The translations under genes and the position numbers were made by a program. Under the pieces are notes generated by a model, which was given only the letters and a program-made list of their open reading frames with translations, ran no database searches and was not told the origin of the DNA. Shown here piece after piece: positions 43,874 to 52,935 of a stretch of 53,032 nucleotides of DNA; positions within the stretch are counted from its first letter, which is position 1, and every line of letters begins with the position of its first letter. Source of the DNA: Kiloniellales bacterium (GTDB lineage: Bacteria > Pseudomonadota > Alphaproteobacteria > Kiloniellales > JAKSBE01); assembly GCA_028282935.1 (NCBI GenBank), contig JANQGU010000190.1, forward strand, positions 1-53,032. The letters are read 5' to 3'.

Positions 43874-44695
43874 TCAGGAGCCGGCGCCCGGCAGGGTGAA
43901 GCCGCGGGCGCGGAAGCGGCCGGCCGCCTCGGGCCCCTGCAAGAAGGCGTGGAAGGCCTCGACCGCGGCGCTGCGCCGGCCGGCGACGATCGCCAGGGGA
44001 TAGCGGATCGGCGGATGGCTCTCCGCCGGGAAGCGGCCCAGGACCCGGACGCCGCGGGCGATGGCGGCGTCGCTGGCGTAGACGACCCCGGTCGCGGCCT
44101 CGCCCCGGTCGACCAGGGCCAGGGCGGCGCGGACGTTCGCGGCATGGGCGGTCCGGCCCGCGGCCTGCGGCCAGACGCCCAGGTGGGTCAGCGCCGCCTT
44201 GGCGTAGATCCCGGCCGGCACGTGGTCCGGATCCGCCAGCGCCAGGGGCCGGCCGTCGAGCAGGCCGGCGAGGTCGAAGCCGGCCGCGATCTCGTCCTTC
44301 GCCCCGGAGTCTTTAATCCCGGAGTCCAGGGGGGCGATCAGGACCAGGGCGTTGCCGAGCAGGTCGAAGCGCGAGCCGGGCGCGACCAGACCTTGCTCCG
44401 CCAGGTGGTCCATCCAGCGGGGATTGGCGGAGAGGTAGAGGTCGGCCGGCGCGCCCTGGGCGATCTGCCGGGCCAGGGTGGAGGAGGCGGCGAAGACCGG
44501 GCGGACCGCGACGCCGCGCCTGGCCGTGTAGAGCTCGGCGATCTCGGTGACGGCGTCGGTGGTGCTTGCCGCGGCGAAGATGGTCACGGCCTCGGGCGCC
44601 GCCCGGGCCGGGGCGGCCAGCAGCAGCAGGCCCAGGAGGGCTCCGGCGAGGCCGGCCGGAAAGCGCCGCGATGCCATTCTCTTCTGACCTCCCAT
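43874..44695 (-). CDS. modA: Molybdate-binding periplasmic protein
   Basis: 273 residues with a Sec signal (about 7-32, ending APARA). ITIFAAASTTDAV-type sequence (here VTIFAAASTTDAVTEIAELY), VFAASSTLARQIAQGAPADL and YLSANPRWMD are the ModA signatures that bind the oxyanion. The start could be either of two ATGs (44695 or 44677), both with purine-rich leaders. It lies 31 bases after hisI on the same strand. No separate promoter or Moco-type leader is visible in that gap. Confidence 0.92.
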   Translation of the reverse strand: MGGQKRMASRRFPAGLAGALLGLLLLAAPARAAPEAVTIFAAASTTDAVTEIAELYTARRGVAVRPVFAASSTLARQIAQGAPADLYLSANPRWMDHLAEQGLVAPGSRFDLLGNALVLIAPLDSGIKDSGAKDEIAAGFDLAGLLDGRPLALADPDHVPAGIYAKAALTHLGVWPQAAGRTAHAANVRAALALVDRGEAATGVVYASDAAIARGVRVLGRFPAESHPPIRYPLAIVAGRRSAAVEAFHAFLQGPEAAGRFRARGFTLPGAGS

Positions 44696-44726
44696 CCTTA
44701 CCTCTCGAGCGCGGGCCGGATGCCGT

Positions 44727-45134
44727 CTATTCGCCGTAGAGCTGCGTCGGATCCGTGGTCACCGGCAGCACCTCGACCAGCGCCTCGCCCTCCAGCGCCC
44801 GGTAGAAGCAGCTGCGCCGACCCGTATGGCACGCGACGCCGGCCTGATCCACCTCCAGAAGCAGGGTGTCGCCGTCGCAGTCGAGCAGCAGCCGCTTCAG
44901 CGTCTGGACCTGGCCCGAGCGCTCGCCCTTGCGCCAGAGTCCCTTGCGGCTGCGCGACCAATAGGTCACCTGGCCGCTGGCCAGGGTGGCCGCCAGGGCT
45001 TCCCGGTTCATCCAGGCCATCATCAGGACCTCGCCGCTATCGTGCTGGCGGGCGACGGCCGGCACCAGGCCGTCCGAATCGAAGGCGATGGCCTCTTCCA
45101 GGTCCTTGGGCAGCGGTCTCGGCTCTTGGCTCAT
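44727..45134 (-). CDS. hisI: Phosphoribosyl-AMP cyclohydrolase
   Basis: 135 residues, the stand-alone HisI (not fused to HisE). [34 protein letters not shown] and [20 protein letters not shown] with RRSCFYR give the metal-binding Asp/Cys set. It opens the ring of phosphoribosyl-AMP in histidine synthesis. It sits between metC and modA, not near other his genes. Confidence 0.93.
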   Translation of the reverse strand: MSQEPRPLPKDLEEAIAFDSDGLVPAVARQHDSGEVLMMAWMNREALAATLASGQVTYWSRSRKGLWRKGERSGQVQTLKRLLLDCDGDTLLLEVDQAGVACHTGRRSCFYRALEGEALVEVLPVTTDPTQLYGE

Positions 45135-45173
45135 CTCGGTGTTCCTTCCGCGCCTCGGAATACGGGGCGGCCG

Positions 45174-46391
45174 TTACTCGGCGGCGGCGCGCCTGGCGAG
45201 GCGGGCGAAGCCGGCCTCCAGGTCGGCGATCAGGTCGTCCGGGTCCTCCAGGCCGATGTGGAAGCGCAGCAGCGGCCCCGGGGCCTGCCAGGCGGTCGCG
45301 GTGCGGGTCCGCTCCGGATGGCCGGGGATCACCAGGCTCTCGTAGCCGCCCCAGCTGGCGCCGATGCCGAAGAGCTCCAGCCCGTCGACCATCGCGGCAA
45401 GGGCGGCGCGCGGGTAGTCCTCGGCCAGGACGATGCTGAACAGCCCGCTGGCGCCGGTGAAGTCGCGCCGCCAGAGGTCGTGGCCGGGACAGTCGGGCAG
45501 GGCCGGATGCAGGACCTGCCGGACCTCGGGCCGGGCCTGGAACCAGCGGGCCAGCTTCAGGCCGCTCTCCTGGTGGCGCTGCAGCCTTACCGACAAGGTC
45601 CTCAGGCCGCGCAGGCCGAGGTAGGCGTCGTCCGGCCCGGCGGCATTGCCCAGGGCGTAGACCGTCTTTCGGACCTGCCAGTAGAGCGCCTCGTCGGCGA
45701 CCGTGATCGACCCGAGCATGGCGTCGGAGTGGCCGACGACGTACTTGGTCGCCGCCTGGATCGAGACGTCGAGGCCCAGTTCGAAGGGCTTGAGGTACAG
45801 GGGCGTGGCCCAGGTGTTGTCGATCAGGACCGGCACGCCAGCGGCCTTGGCCGCGGCCGCGATGGCCGGCAGGTCCTGGACCTCGAAGGTCAGCGAGCCC
45901 GGGGATTCGCAGAACACCGCCTTGGTCTCGGGGCGCAGCCGCTCGGCGATCCCGGCGCCGATCAGGGGGTCGTAGTATTCGGTCTCGATCCCGAGGCGGG
46001 CCAGCAGCCCGTCGCAGAAGCGCCGGGTCGGCTCGTAGGCGCTGTCGGTCACCAGGATGTGGCCGCCGGCCTCGGCGAAGGCCAGTAGGGCGCAGGCGAT
46101 GGCGGCCAGGCCGGAGGAGGTGAGGACCGTGCCGTAGCCCTGCTCGATGCCGGCCAGCGCCTCCTCCAGGGAGAAGCTGGTCGGCGTGCCGAGCCGGCCG
46201 TAGACGAACTCGCCCTTCTCGAAGCGGCGCTCCCGGCCGCTTTCGAACTGCTCCATGCCCTCGGTGAGCACGGTCGAGCAGCGAAACACCGGCGTATTGA
46301 CGGCGCCGCCGAAGCGGGCCGGGTCGCGGCCCAGGTGGGACAGCAGGGTGTCCGGCCTCAAGTCCGTCTCGCCGAGGTCCTTCTTGGCCAC
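45174..46391 (-). CDS. metC: Cystathionine beta-lyase
   Basis: 405 residues of the PLP-dependent Cys/Met metabolism family. The PLP-lysine motif is SIQAATKYVVGHSDAMLGSI; YGRLGTPTS, SSGLAAIACAL and VLIDNTWATPLYLKP are cofactor-site segments. It cleaves cystathionine to homocysteine, pyruvate and ammonia. The protein type matches the alphaproteobacterial MetC. It is first in a tight minus-strand run (metC, hisI, modA, modB, modC, cyclase), with gaps of 39, 31, 33, 5 and 60 bases. It is divergent from aapJ, and direct repeats lie in its leader. Confidence 0.9.
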   Translation of the reverse strand: MAKKDLGETDLRPDTLLSHLGRDPARFGGAVNTPVFRCSTVLTEGMEQFESGRERRFEKGEFVYGRLGTPTSFSLEEALAGIEQGYGTVLTSSGLAAIACALLAFAEAGGHILVTDSAYEPTRRFCDGLLARLGIETEYYDPLIGAGIAERLRPETKAVFCESPGSLTFEVQDLPAIAAAAKAAGVPVLIDNTWATPLYLKPFELGLDVSIQAATKYVVGHSDAMLGSITVADEALYWQVRKTVYALGNAAGPDDAYLGLRGLRTLSVRLQRHQESGLKLARWFQARPEVRQVLHPALPDCPGHDLWRRDFTGASGLFSIVLAEDYPRAALAAMVDGLELFGIGASWGGYESLVIPGHPERTRTATAWQAPGPLLRFHIGLEDPDDLIADLEAGFARLARRAAAE

Positions 46392-46431
46392 GTGCTGCGC
46401 CTCCTTCGCTTGGCAGGCAGGTCCGAACTTC

Positions 46432-46466
46432 GCCAGTTATGCCAGTCTGGGCCAGTTATGCCAGTC
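46432..46466. repeat. Two 16-bp direct repeats in the metC/aapJ intergenic region
   Basis: GCCAGTTATGCCAGTC occurs at 46432-46447 and 46451-46466, a 19-base period. Each copy itself contains two GCCAGT half-words. It lies about 40 bases upstream of metC, where a regulator could bind both. Confidence 0.5.
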
Positions 46467-46765
46467 CGGCGGGGCTCTTTCAAAGGGCTCGGCGGCCCAA
46501 CCCTCGGGACTCCGGGCCGCAGCGCCATTTCGGCATGCCGCCAAGGTCGAAAAAGAGCCCGGTTTCTGCATCCCGGAGTCGCCAAAAGCGCTAAGACCCT
46601 AGGCAAAGCGGGGCTCTTGCGGCTGTTGCCTTTCCCTGTCGAATGTTACATCTTCCGTCACTGTGGGAGCGCCATCGGGGGTGGGCTAGGTCGAAGGATC
46701 TGGCCCCGCTGCGGCGGCGACATTCCGCCGACAAGGAATTCGGTTCAACAGGGAAGGTCAATCAG
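46467..46765. promoter_or_regulatory. metC/aapJ divergent promoter region
   Basis: No gene. It must hold the aapJ promoter. The aapJ ribosome-binding site (GGGAAGG) is present just before 46766. No riboswitch could be recognised. Confidence 0.35.
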
Positions 46766-47779
46766 ATGAAACTCGCTAAGGCTCTCTTCGCTGCGGCAGC
46801 GGCTGTCGGTCTCTCGACGGCGGCCTCCGCCGGCACCCTCGACGACGTCAGGGGCAAGGGCTTCGTGCAGTGCGGCGTCAGCCAGGGGCTGCCCGGCTTC
46901 TCCAACCCGGACACCGCCGGCAACTGGACCGGCCTTGACGTCGACGTCTGCCGAGGCGTGGCGGCGGCCCTCTTCGGTGACGCCAGCAAGGTCAAGTACA
47001 CGCCGCTGTCTGCGAAGGAGCGCTTCACCGCCCTGCAGTCGGGCGAAGTCGACGTCCTGTCGCGCAACACCACCTGGACCCTGGTTCGCGATACCTCGCT
47101 CGGCCTGGATTTCGTCGGCGTGAACTACTACGACGGCCAGGGCTTCATGGTGCGCAGCGACCTGGGCGTCAAGAGCGCCAAGGAACTGGGCGGCGCCACG
47201 GTCTGCGTCAACATCGGCACCACGACCGAGCTGAACATGGCCGACTACTTCCGCGCCAACGGCATGGACTACAAGCCGGTGGTCTTCGAGAAGGCCGACG
47301 AGGTCGTCGCCGCCTACGACGCCGGGCGCTGCGACGTCTACACCACGGACGCCTCCGGCCTGGCCGCCCAGCGGATCAAGCTGAAGGACCCGAACGCCCA
47401 CGTCATCCTGCCCGAGATCATCTCCAAGGAGCCGCTGGGCCCGGTCGTGCGCCACGGCGACAACAAGTGGGGCGACGTCGTCCGCTGGACCCTCTACGCC
47501 ATGGTCGAGGCCGAGGAGCTCGGCGTTAACTCCGGCAACGTCGACGACATGAAGTCGAGCGCCAATCCCAACGTCAAGCGTCTGCTCGGCATCGAGGGCG
47601 AGATGGGCAAGAACCTCGATCTGCCGAACGAGTGGGCCTACAACGTCATCAAGCAGGTCGGCAACTACGGCGAGAGCTTCGACCGCAACGTCGGGCCGAA
47701 CACGGCGCTCAAGCTGGAGCGCGGCCTGAACGCCCTGTGGAAGGACGGCGGCCTGCAGTACTCGATGCCGGTGCGCTGA
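46766..47779 (+). CDS. aapJ: General L-amino-acid ABC transporter, periplasmic binding protein
   Basis: 337 residues with a Sec signal (about 1-22, ending AASA). The body is a family 3 solute-binding protein. VQCGVSQGLPGFSNPD, GLDVDVCRGVAAALFGD, LSAKERFTALQSGEVDVLSR and RNTTWTLVRDTSLGLDFVGV are typical of AapJ/BztA. The AAP system takes up a wide range of L-amino acids. It is the first gene of aapJQMP. Confidence 0.93.
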   Translation: MKLAKALFAAAAAVGLSTAASAGTLDDVRGKGFVQCGVSQGLPGFSNPDTAGNWTGLDVDVCRGVAAALFGDASKVKYTPLSAKERFTALQSGEVDVLSRNTTWTLVRDTSLGLDFVGVNYYDGQGFMVRSDLGVKSAKELGGATVCVNIGTTTELNMADYFRANGMDYKPVVFEKADEVVAAYDAGRCDVYTTDASGLAAQRIKLKDPNAHVILPEIISKEPLGPVVRHGDNKWGDVVRWTLYAMVEAEELGVNSGNVDDMKSSANPNVKRLLGIEGEMGKNLDLPNEWAYNVIKQVGNYGESFDRNVGPNTALKLERGLNALWKDGGLQYSMPVR

Positions 47780-47822
47780 GGACAAGTCCGCTCACGGCGG
47801 AACAAGAAACAAGAAACGGGTA

Positions 47823-47855
47823 GAGCATGTCCGGGCGGGCGGCCCGGGCATGCTC
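47823..47855 (+). terminator. Strong stem-loop between aapJ and aapQ
   Basis: 14-bp arms, 47823-47836 (GAGCATGTCCGGGC) and 47842-47855 (GCCCGGGCATGCTC), have one G-U pair and a 5-base loop. There is no U-tract, so it is more likely an mRNA-stabilising or partial-termination element that keeps the binding protein above the permease level. Confidence 0.6.
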
Positions 47856-47901
47856 GAACCCATTGGCCAACATGGCACAGCCGTAACAGGGAGGCAGCGC
47901 C

Positions 47902-49092
47902 ATGGCCGTACAGGCCCAAGAGGGGTTAGCCCCGGCTAAGCCGGTCTTCTGGAACGACCCGCGTTTCCGCGCGTTGATCTACCAGGTGCTGGTGCTCGGC
48001 GGCGTCATCGCGTTCGGCGCCTATCTCGTCAACAACACCATCGCCAACATGGAGGCCCGCGGGATCTCCTCCGGCTTTGGCTTCCTCACCAAGACCGCCG
48101 GCTTCGACATCGGCCAGACCCTGATCGAGTACAACGCCGAATCGCCCTACTGGCGGGCGATGGTGGTCTCGATCATCAACACGCTCATGGTCTCGGCCTT
48201 CGGCATCCTCTTGGCGACGGTCCTGGGCTTCCTGCTCGGCGTCGCGCGGCTTTCGCACAACTGGCTGATCAGCCGCCTGGCGGCGGTCTACATCGAGGTC
48301 GTGCGCAACCTGCCACTGTTGCTGCAGATCTTCTTCTGGTACTTCGCGGTGCTGCGCTCGGTGCCCGGTCCGCGCCAGAGCCTCAACGCCTGGGACGCCT
48401 TCTTCCTGAACAACCGCGGGCTCTACATGCCGCGACCGCTGTTCGAGTCCGGGTTCTCCCTGGTCGTGATCGGCTTCCTCGTGGCGATCGTCGGCTCCTT
48501 CGTCCTGGCGCGCTGGGCCAAGAAGCGCCAGATGACGACCGGCGAGCAGTTCCCCGTCTTCAAGGCCACGCTCGGCTTGGTCTTCGGCCTGCCCTTGCTC
48601 GCCTTCCTGGTGACCGGCCTCCCGCTGTCCTGGGAGTACGCCGAGCTCAAGGGCTTCAACTTCGCCGGCGGGATGAGGATCCAGCCCGAGTTCGTCGCCA
48701 TGCTGATCGCGCTGTCGATGTACACGGCGGCCTTCATCGGCGAGATCGTGCGCGCCGGGATCCTGGCGGTGAGCCACGGCCAGACCGAGGCCTCCTACGC
48801 CCTCGGCCTGCGTCCCGGCCTGACCCTGCGCCTGGTGGTCATCCCCCAGGCCCTGCGGGTCATCGTGCCGCCCCTGACCAGCCAGTACCTGAACCTGACC
48901 AAGAACTCCTCCCTGGGCGCCGCGATCGCCTATCCGGAGATCGTCCTGGTCTTCGCCGGCACGGTCCTGATGCAGACCGGCCAGGCGGTCGAGATCATCG
49001 GCCTCACCATGGCCTTCTACCTGACGGTGAGCCTGCTGATCTCGCTGTTCATGAACTGGTACAACAAGAAGATCGCACTGGTGGAGCGCTGA
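47902..49092 (+). CDS. aapQ: General L-amino-acid ABC transporter permease
   Basis: 396 residues, a polytopic inner-membrane permease of the HisMQ type. The EAA-loop region is SHGQTEASYALGLRPGLTLR; VYIEVVRNLPLLLQIFFWYF lies in the TM segment upstream of it. A large insertion between the first helices (SSGFGFLTKTAGFDIGQTLI region) is characteristic of AapQ/BztB. The start has GGGAGG upstream. The stop is 3 bases from aapM. Confidence 0.92.
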   Translation: MAVQAQEGLAPAKPVFWNDPRFRALIYQVLVLGGVIAFGAYLVNNTIANMEARGISSGFGFLTKTAGFDIGQTLIEYNAESPYWRAMVVSIINTLMVSAFGILLATVLGFLLGVARLSHNWLISRLAAVYIEVVRNLPLLLQIFFWYFAVLRSVPGPRQSLNAWDAFFLNNRGLYMPRPLFESGFSLVVIGFLVAIVGSFVLARWAKKRQMTTGEQFPVFKATLGLVFGLPLLAFLVTGLPLSWEYAELKGFNFAGGMRIQPEFVAMLIALSMYTAAFIGEIVRAGILAVSHGQTEASYALGLRPGLTLRLVVIPQALRVIVPPLTSQYLNLTKNSSLGAAIAYPEIVLVFAGTVLMQTGQAVEIIGLTMAFYLTVSLLISLFMNWYNKKIALVER

Positions 49093-49095
49093 GCC

Positions 49096-50211
49096 ATGGC
49101 TGACACCACGCAAGACTACACGCCCGGCTCGCACCCCGATCTGCCGCCGCCTTCCTCGGAGGTCGGCGTGATCGGCTGGCTCCGGCACAACCTCTTCGCC
49201 ACCCCGCTCGACTGGGCGTTGACGATCCTCGCCGTCTACCTGATCTACGTCCTGGTGGTGCCGGCGCTGGACTGGATGCTCTTCAGCGCCGACTGGGCCG
49301 GCGAGACGCGGGACGACTGCTCGCGCGAGGGCGCCTGCTGGGTCTTCGCCCGGGTCTGGTCCAAGGTCTTCATCTACGGCCGCTATCCGGTCGAGGAGCT
49401 GTGGCGGGTCAACCTGACCTTCATCATCCAGTTCGTCGGCCTGGCGGCGCTGATGATCCCCGGCGTGCCCTACAAGAAGTGGACCGGGATCTTCCTCCTG
49501 ATCCCCTATCCCATCATCGCCTTCTTCCTGCTCTACGGCGGCGCCTTCGGGCTCGAGCCGGTCGAGACCTCGCTCTGGGGCGGCCTGATGGTGACCCTGG
49601 TGATCGCCGAGGTCGGGATCGTCGCCTCGCTGCCGATCGGCATCGTGCTGGCACTGGGCCGGCGCTCCAAGATGCCGATCATCCGGGCGATTTGCGTCGC
49701 CTTCATCGAGCTCTGGCGCGGGGTGCCCTTGATCACCGTGCTGTTCATGGCCTCGGTGATGTTCCCGCTGTTCATGCCCGAGGGGGTGAACTTCGACAAG
49801 CTGCTGCGCGCCCTGATCGGGGTGGCGATGTTCTCGGCCGCCTACATGGCCGAGGTCGTCCGCGGCGGCCTGCAGGCGATTCCCAAGGGCCAGTACGAGG
49901 CCGCCCAGGCGCTCGGCCTCAGCTATCCGAAGGTCATGACCTTCATCGTCCTGCCTCAGGCGCTGAAGCTGGTGATCCCAGGCATCGTCAACACCTTCAT
50001 CGGGTTGTTCAAGGACACGACCCTGGTGCTGATCATCGGGCTCTTCGACCTGCTGGGCGTGGTCCAGCTCGCGGCGACCAATCCGGACTGGCTCGGTTTC
50101 GCGGTCGAGGGCTACGTGGTCGCGGCGGTCGGCTTCTGGATCTTCTGCTTCGCCATGTCGCGCTACTCGATGTACATGGAGCGCAAGCTCGAGACCGGCC
50201 ACAAACGCTGA
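49096..50211 (+). CDS. aapM: General L-amino-acid ABC transporter permease
   Basis: 371 residues, the second permease subunit. An extra N-terminal region with its own helices (about 20-130) precedes the permease core (about 145-365; FIELWRGVPLITVLFMASVM, GGLQAIPKGQYEAAQALGLS). It begins 3 bases after aapQ, so translation is probably coupled. Together with AapQ it forms the channel. Confidence 0.92.
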   Translation: MADTTQDYTPGSHPDLPPPSSEVGVIGWLRHNLFATPLDWALTILAVYLIYVLVVPALDWMLFSADWAGETRDDCSREGACWVFARVWSKVFIYGRYPVEELWRVNLTFIIQFVGLAALMIPGVPYKKWTGIFLLIPYPIIAFFLLYGGAFGLEPVETSLWGGLMVTLVIAEVGIVASLPIGIVLALGRRSKMPIIRAICVAFIELWRGVPLITVLFMASVMFPLFMPEGVNFDKLLRALIGVAMFSAAYMAEVVRGGLQAIPKGQYEAAQALGLSYPKVMTFIVLPQALKLVIPGIVNTFIGLFKDTTLVLIIGLFDLLGVVQLAATNPDWLGFAVEGYVVAAVGFWIFCFAMSRYSMYMERKLETGHKR

Positions 50212-50259
50212 GCGCGACGGCAGAGCAACCAAAGGAACGAGAAACGGGGAGAGGACAAA

Positions 50260-51042
50260 ATGTCAGAAGCGGCGCAGGCCAGCCCCTTGCAGACCAGCAT
50301 GTCCGAAGAGATCGCGATCCAGATGATCGACGTTCACAAGTGGTATGGCGAGTTCCACGTTTTGAAGGACATCAAGCTGACGGTGAACCGGGGCGAGCGG
50401 ATCGTCATCTGCGGCCCCTCGGGCTCCGGCAAGTCGACCTTGATCCGCTGCATCAACCGGTTGGAAGAGCATCAGCGCGGCCAGATCATCGTCGACGGGG
50501 TGGAGCTGACCAACGACGTCAAGCAGATCGACGCCATCCGCAGCGAGGTCGGCATGGTGTTCCAGCACTTCAACCTCTTCCCGCACCTGACCGTGCTGGA
50601 GAACTGCACCCTGGCGCCGATCTGGGTGCGCAAGACCCCGAAGTCGCAGGCGGACGAAGAGGCCATGGAGATGCTGACCCGGGTCAAGATCCCGGAGCAG
50701 GCGCAGAAGTACCCGGGCCAGCTTTCTGGCGGCCAGCAGCAGCGCGTCGCCATCGCCCGCTCGCTCTGCATGAACCCCAAGATCATGCTCTTCGACGAGC
50801 CGACCTCGGCCCTGGACCCGGAGATGATCAAGGAGGTGCTCGACACCATGATCCAGCTCGCGGAGAGCGGCATGACCATGCTCTGCGTGACCCACGAGAT
50901 GGGCTTCGCCAAGACCGTCGCCGACCGGGTGATCTTCATGGACGAGGGCGAGATCATCGAGCAGAACCGGCCGCACGAGTTCTTCAACAACCCGCAGTCC
51001 GACCGCACCAAGCTCTTCCTCAGCCAGATCCTGACCCACTGA
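50260..51042 (+). CDS. aapP: General L-amino-acid ABC transporter ATPase
   Basis: 260 residues. GPSGSGKST (Walker A), [17 protein letters not shown] (signature), [12 protein letters not shown] (Walker B) and the switch His in CVTHEMGF are all present, as in GlnQ-type polar amino-acid importers. It is the last gene of aapJQMP. Confidence 0.93.
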   Translation: MSEAAQASPLQTSMSEEIAIQMIDVHKWYGEFHVLKDIKLTVNRGERIVICGPSGSGKSTLIRCINRLEEHQRGQIIVDGVELTNDVKQIDAIRSEVGMVFQHFNLFPHLTVLENCTLAPIWVRKTPKSQADEEAMEMLTRVKIPEQAQKYPGQLSGGQQQRVAIARSLCMNPKIMLFDEPTSALDPEMIKEVLDTMIQLAESGMTMLCVTHEMGFAKTVADRVIFMDEGEIIEQNRPHEFFNNPQSDRTKLFLSQILTH

Positions 51043-51256
51043 GCAGGGTGTCGGGAGGGCGCCGGCGGCTCATGACCAGGATAAGGAACGCGGGCTAAAC
51101 CTTTGCGAAAGCTCGCTGGGGCAGAATGGTCCCAGAGCCGAGGCCCGTGGCCGCCCTTGCGGGCCGCGCGCCTTTGATTTGCCACAACGCACGGCGCGGG
51201 CCGGTCGCTATAGTTCCGCCCGACTCGCAGGCCGCGCGCCGCCGGAGGAGGGAGTC

Positions 51257-51664
51257 TTGCGAAATCCCTTTGTCGCGATCGTCCTGGTCCTGGGCTTGGC
51301 CGCCTGCGCCAGTCTCCGCGAAGAGGTGCGCTTCGCCCCCGGCGAGGTGCCGCAGTACGACCGGGTCGGCGTGGCCTCCTGGTACGGGCCCGGCTTTCAG
51401 GGCCGCAAGACGGCCAGCGGCGCGCGTTTTAACATGAACGCCCTGACCGCCGCCCATCGCAGCCTGCCCTTCGGAACCCGGGTCAAGGTGACCAACGTCA
51501 AGAACGGGCGCAGCGTGGTGGTCACCATCAACGACCGCGGGCCCTTCACCCGCGGCCGGATCATCGACCTCTCGAAGGCCGCCGCGGGCCGCTTGGGCAT
51601 CCTCAAGCAGGGGGTCGCCAAGGTCCGCGTCGAAGCCGTCGGCCGCGTCAGCCGCAGCTCCTGA
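51257..51664 (+). CDS. rlpA: RlpA-like lipoprotein (septal-ring lytic transglycosylase family)
   Basis: 135 residues. The lipoprotein signal ends GLAAC (lipobox LAAC, Cys about 16). The double-psi beta-barrel follows: [60 protein letters not shown]. The Asp in INDRGP/GRIIDLS is the catalytic-type residue. There is no C-terminal SPOR domain, so it is a short member. I use the TTG at 51257, which follows GGAGGAGGGAG. It probably acts at the outer-membrane face of peptidoglycan. Confidence 0.82.
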   Translation: MRNPFVAIVLVLGLAACASLREEVRFAPGEVPQYDRVGVASWYGPGFQGRKTASGARFNMNALTAAHRSLPFGTRVKVTNVKNGRSVVVTINDRGPFTRGRIIDLSKAAAGRLGILKQGVAKVRVEAVGRVSRSS

Positions 51665-51750
51665 GGCCTTTCGCCGCTATTCGGGTTGAACCTGGGCTCG
51701 GCGCAAGCGCCCTTGGCGGCCTGCATGAAGTTGAAGGCAGATTGCTCGGC

Positions 51751-52677
51751 TTAGCTGTCGCCGATGCCCTCGACCGGGCTTTCCACCGGCTCGGCGGCGG
51801 CGTCGGCGACGGCCGGCACCGCCGCGGACTCGTCGAGGCCGAGCTCCTTGGCGAGGGCGGCCCGGCGCGAATGCAGGTCGGGCAGCCAGGCGGCGGCCGG
51901 GGCCGCGTCCTCGATGATGCTGCTCCAGATCGCCAGCGCCTCGATCTTGTTGCCGGCCTGGTGCTGCGCCAGGCCAAGGTAGAAGCGGGCGCGCGGCTCG
52001 GCCGAATCCAGGGCCAGGGCGGTCTCGAAGATGCTCAGGGCTTCGGCCGTCACCTTGCCTTCGGCCGCCAGGACGGTTGCCTCGCCGTAGGCGGAGTGGA
52101 AGGACGCCGAGTCCTGCTGAAGGCCCGCGGCCTTGCCATAGGCCCAGGCCGCGTCCTGATAGCGGCCGAGGTTGACGTAGGACCAGCCCAGCTTGCGCCA
52201 GCCGGCGATGTCCTCCGGCTGCGCCTGAAGCCGCTTCGCGAGGCGGGCAACCAGGGTCTCGACGCTCTCCAGGCCGCTGGTCACCGGGGGTTCCGCGCTG
52301 GCCGCCGGGGGCAGGGGCGCCGGCGGCGCGGTTTCGCTGAGGGCCAGGGCGGTTCCGAGCGCGATGCCGGGAACCAGCGCGATCACGCAGAGGCGGCTGG
52401 GCCGGGTCAGAAGTCGCGGCACCATCTTGATCAGGCTGGTCTCGCTGCGCGCCGCGAGCAGAAGGCGGCGCTTGATGTCGGCCAGCGTCGCCTCGGCCTC
52501 CGAGCCGCTGCTCAAGGTCCAGTCGACCTCGCGCTCGACTTCGCGAAGCCGGTCCCGGAAAGCCCGATGCTCCTGCTCAACGCCTTGCGCCTGGAACCGG
52601 CGTCTGCCGACCAGGATAAGCAGGAGGGCGCTGAGCGCGGCCAATGCCACTGCGCCAAGGCTGAGCCAAGAGATCAT
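51751..52677 (-). CDS. ccmI: Cytochrome c biogenesis protein CcmI (CycH-like)
   Basis: 308 residues. A short membrane helix (about 5-24), a cytoplasmic helical loop with the QAQGVEQEHRAFRDRLREVE region, a second helix (about 98-116, RLCVIALVPGIALGTALALS) and a periplasmic TPR domain (about 135-280; GWRKLGWSYVNLGRYQDAAW) form the CcmI plan. CcmI hands apocytochrome c to the heme ligation complex. The ATG at 52677 is preferred over a TTG one codon earlier. No other ccm genes are in the window, though they may lie beyond 53032. Confidence 0.85.
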   Translation of the reverse strand: MISWLSLGAVALAALSALLLILVGRRRFQAQGVEQEHRAFRDRLREVEREVDWTLSSGSEAEATLADIKRRLLLAARSETSLIKMVPRLLTRPSRLCVIALVPGIALGTALALSETAPPAPLPPAASAEPPVTSGLESVETLVARLAKRLQAQPEDIAGWRKLGWSYVNLGRYQDAAWAYGKAAGLQQDSASFHSAYGEATVLAAEGKVTAEALSIFETALALDSAEPRARFYLGLAQHQAGNKIEALAIWSSIIEDAAPAAAWLPDLHSRRAALAKELGLDESAAVPAVADAAAEPVESPVEGIGDS

Positions 52678-52935
52678 CAACTTTTCAAAACTCGGACTTG
52701 GGGTGTCCTAATGACCTTCAAAGATATCGCTGTCTCCTCGTTTGTCCTGGAGCAATTCTTGGAACCTCCTGGGACAAAACTGTGTCGGCGGGCTCGCTCG
52801 GTCTTCAAAGTTGAGCTTCTGGGAAGTTAGTCCTTGAATCGCAGTGCCTTGGCCGCTGTTTGGACCCGGAGGTTGCGGTCGCGATCCTCGGCCTCCACCA
52901 CGGCCGCAGTTTCGCCGGGGCTGGCGGTCCGGCGC

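Noticed and set aside
47926-50232. A long minus-strand frame opposite aapQ and aapM.
   Set aside because: The sequence is a run of charged residues without a fold signature, opposite two clear transporter genes; a shadow.
51142-51170. A terminator hairpin (GGCCCG/CGGGCC) after aapP.
   Set aside because: A 6-bp stem with a 12-base loop and no clean U-tract; too weak to list.
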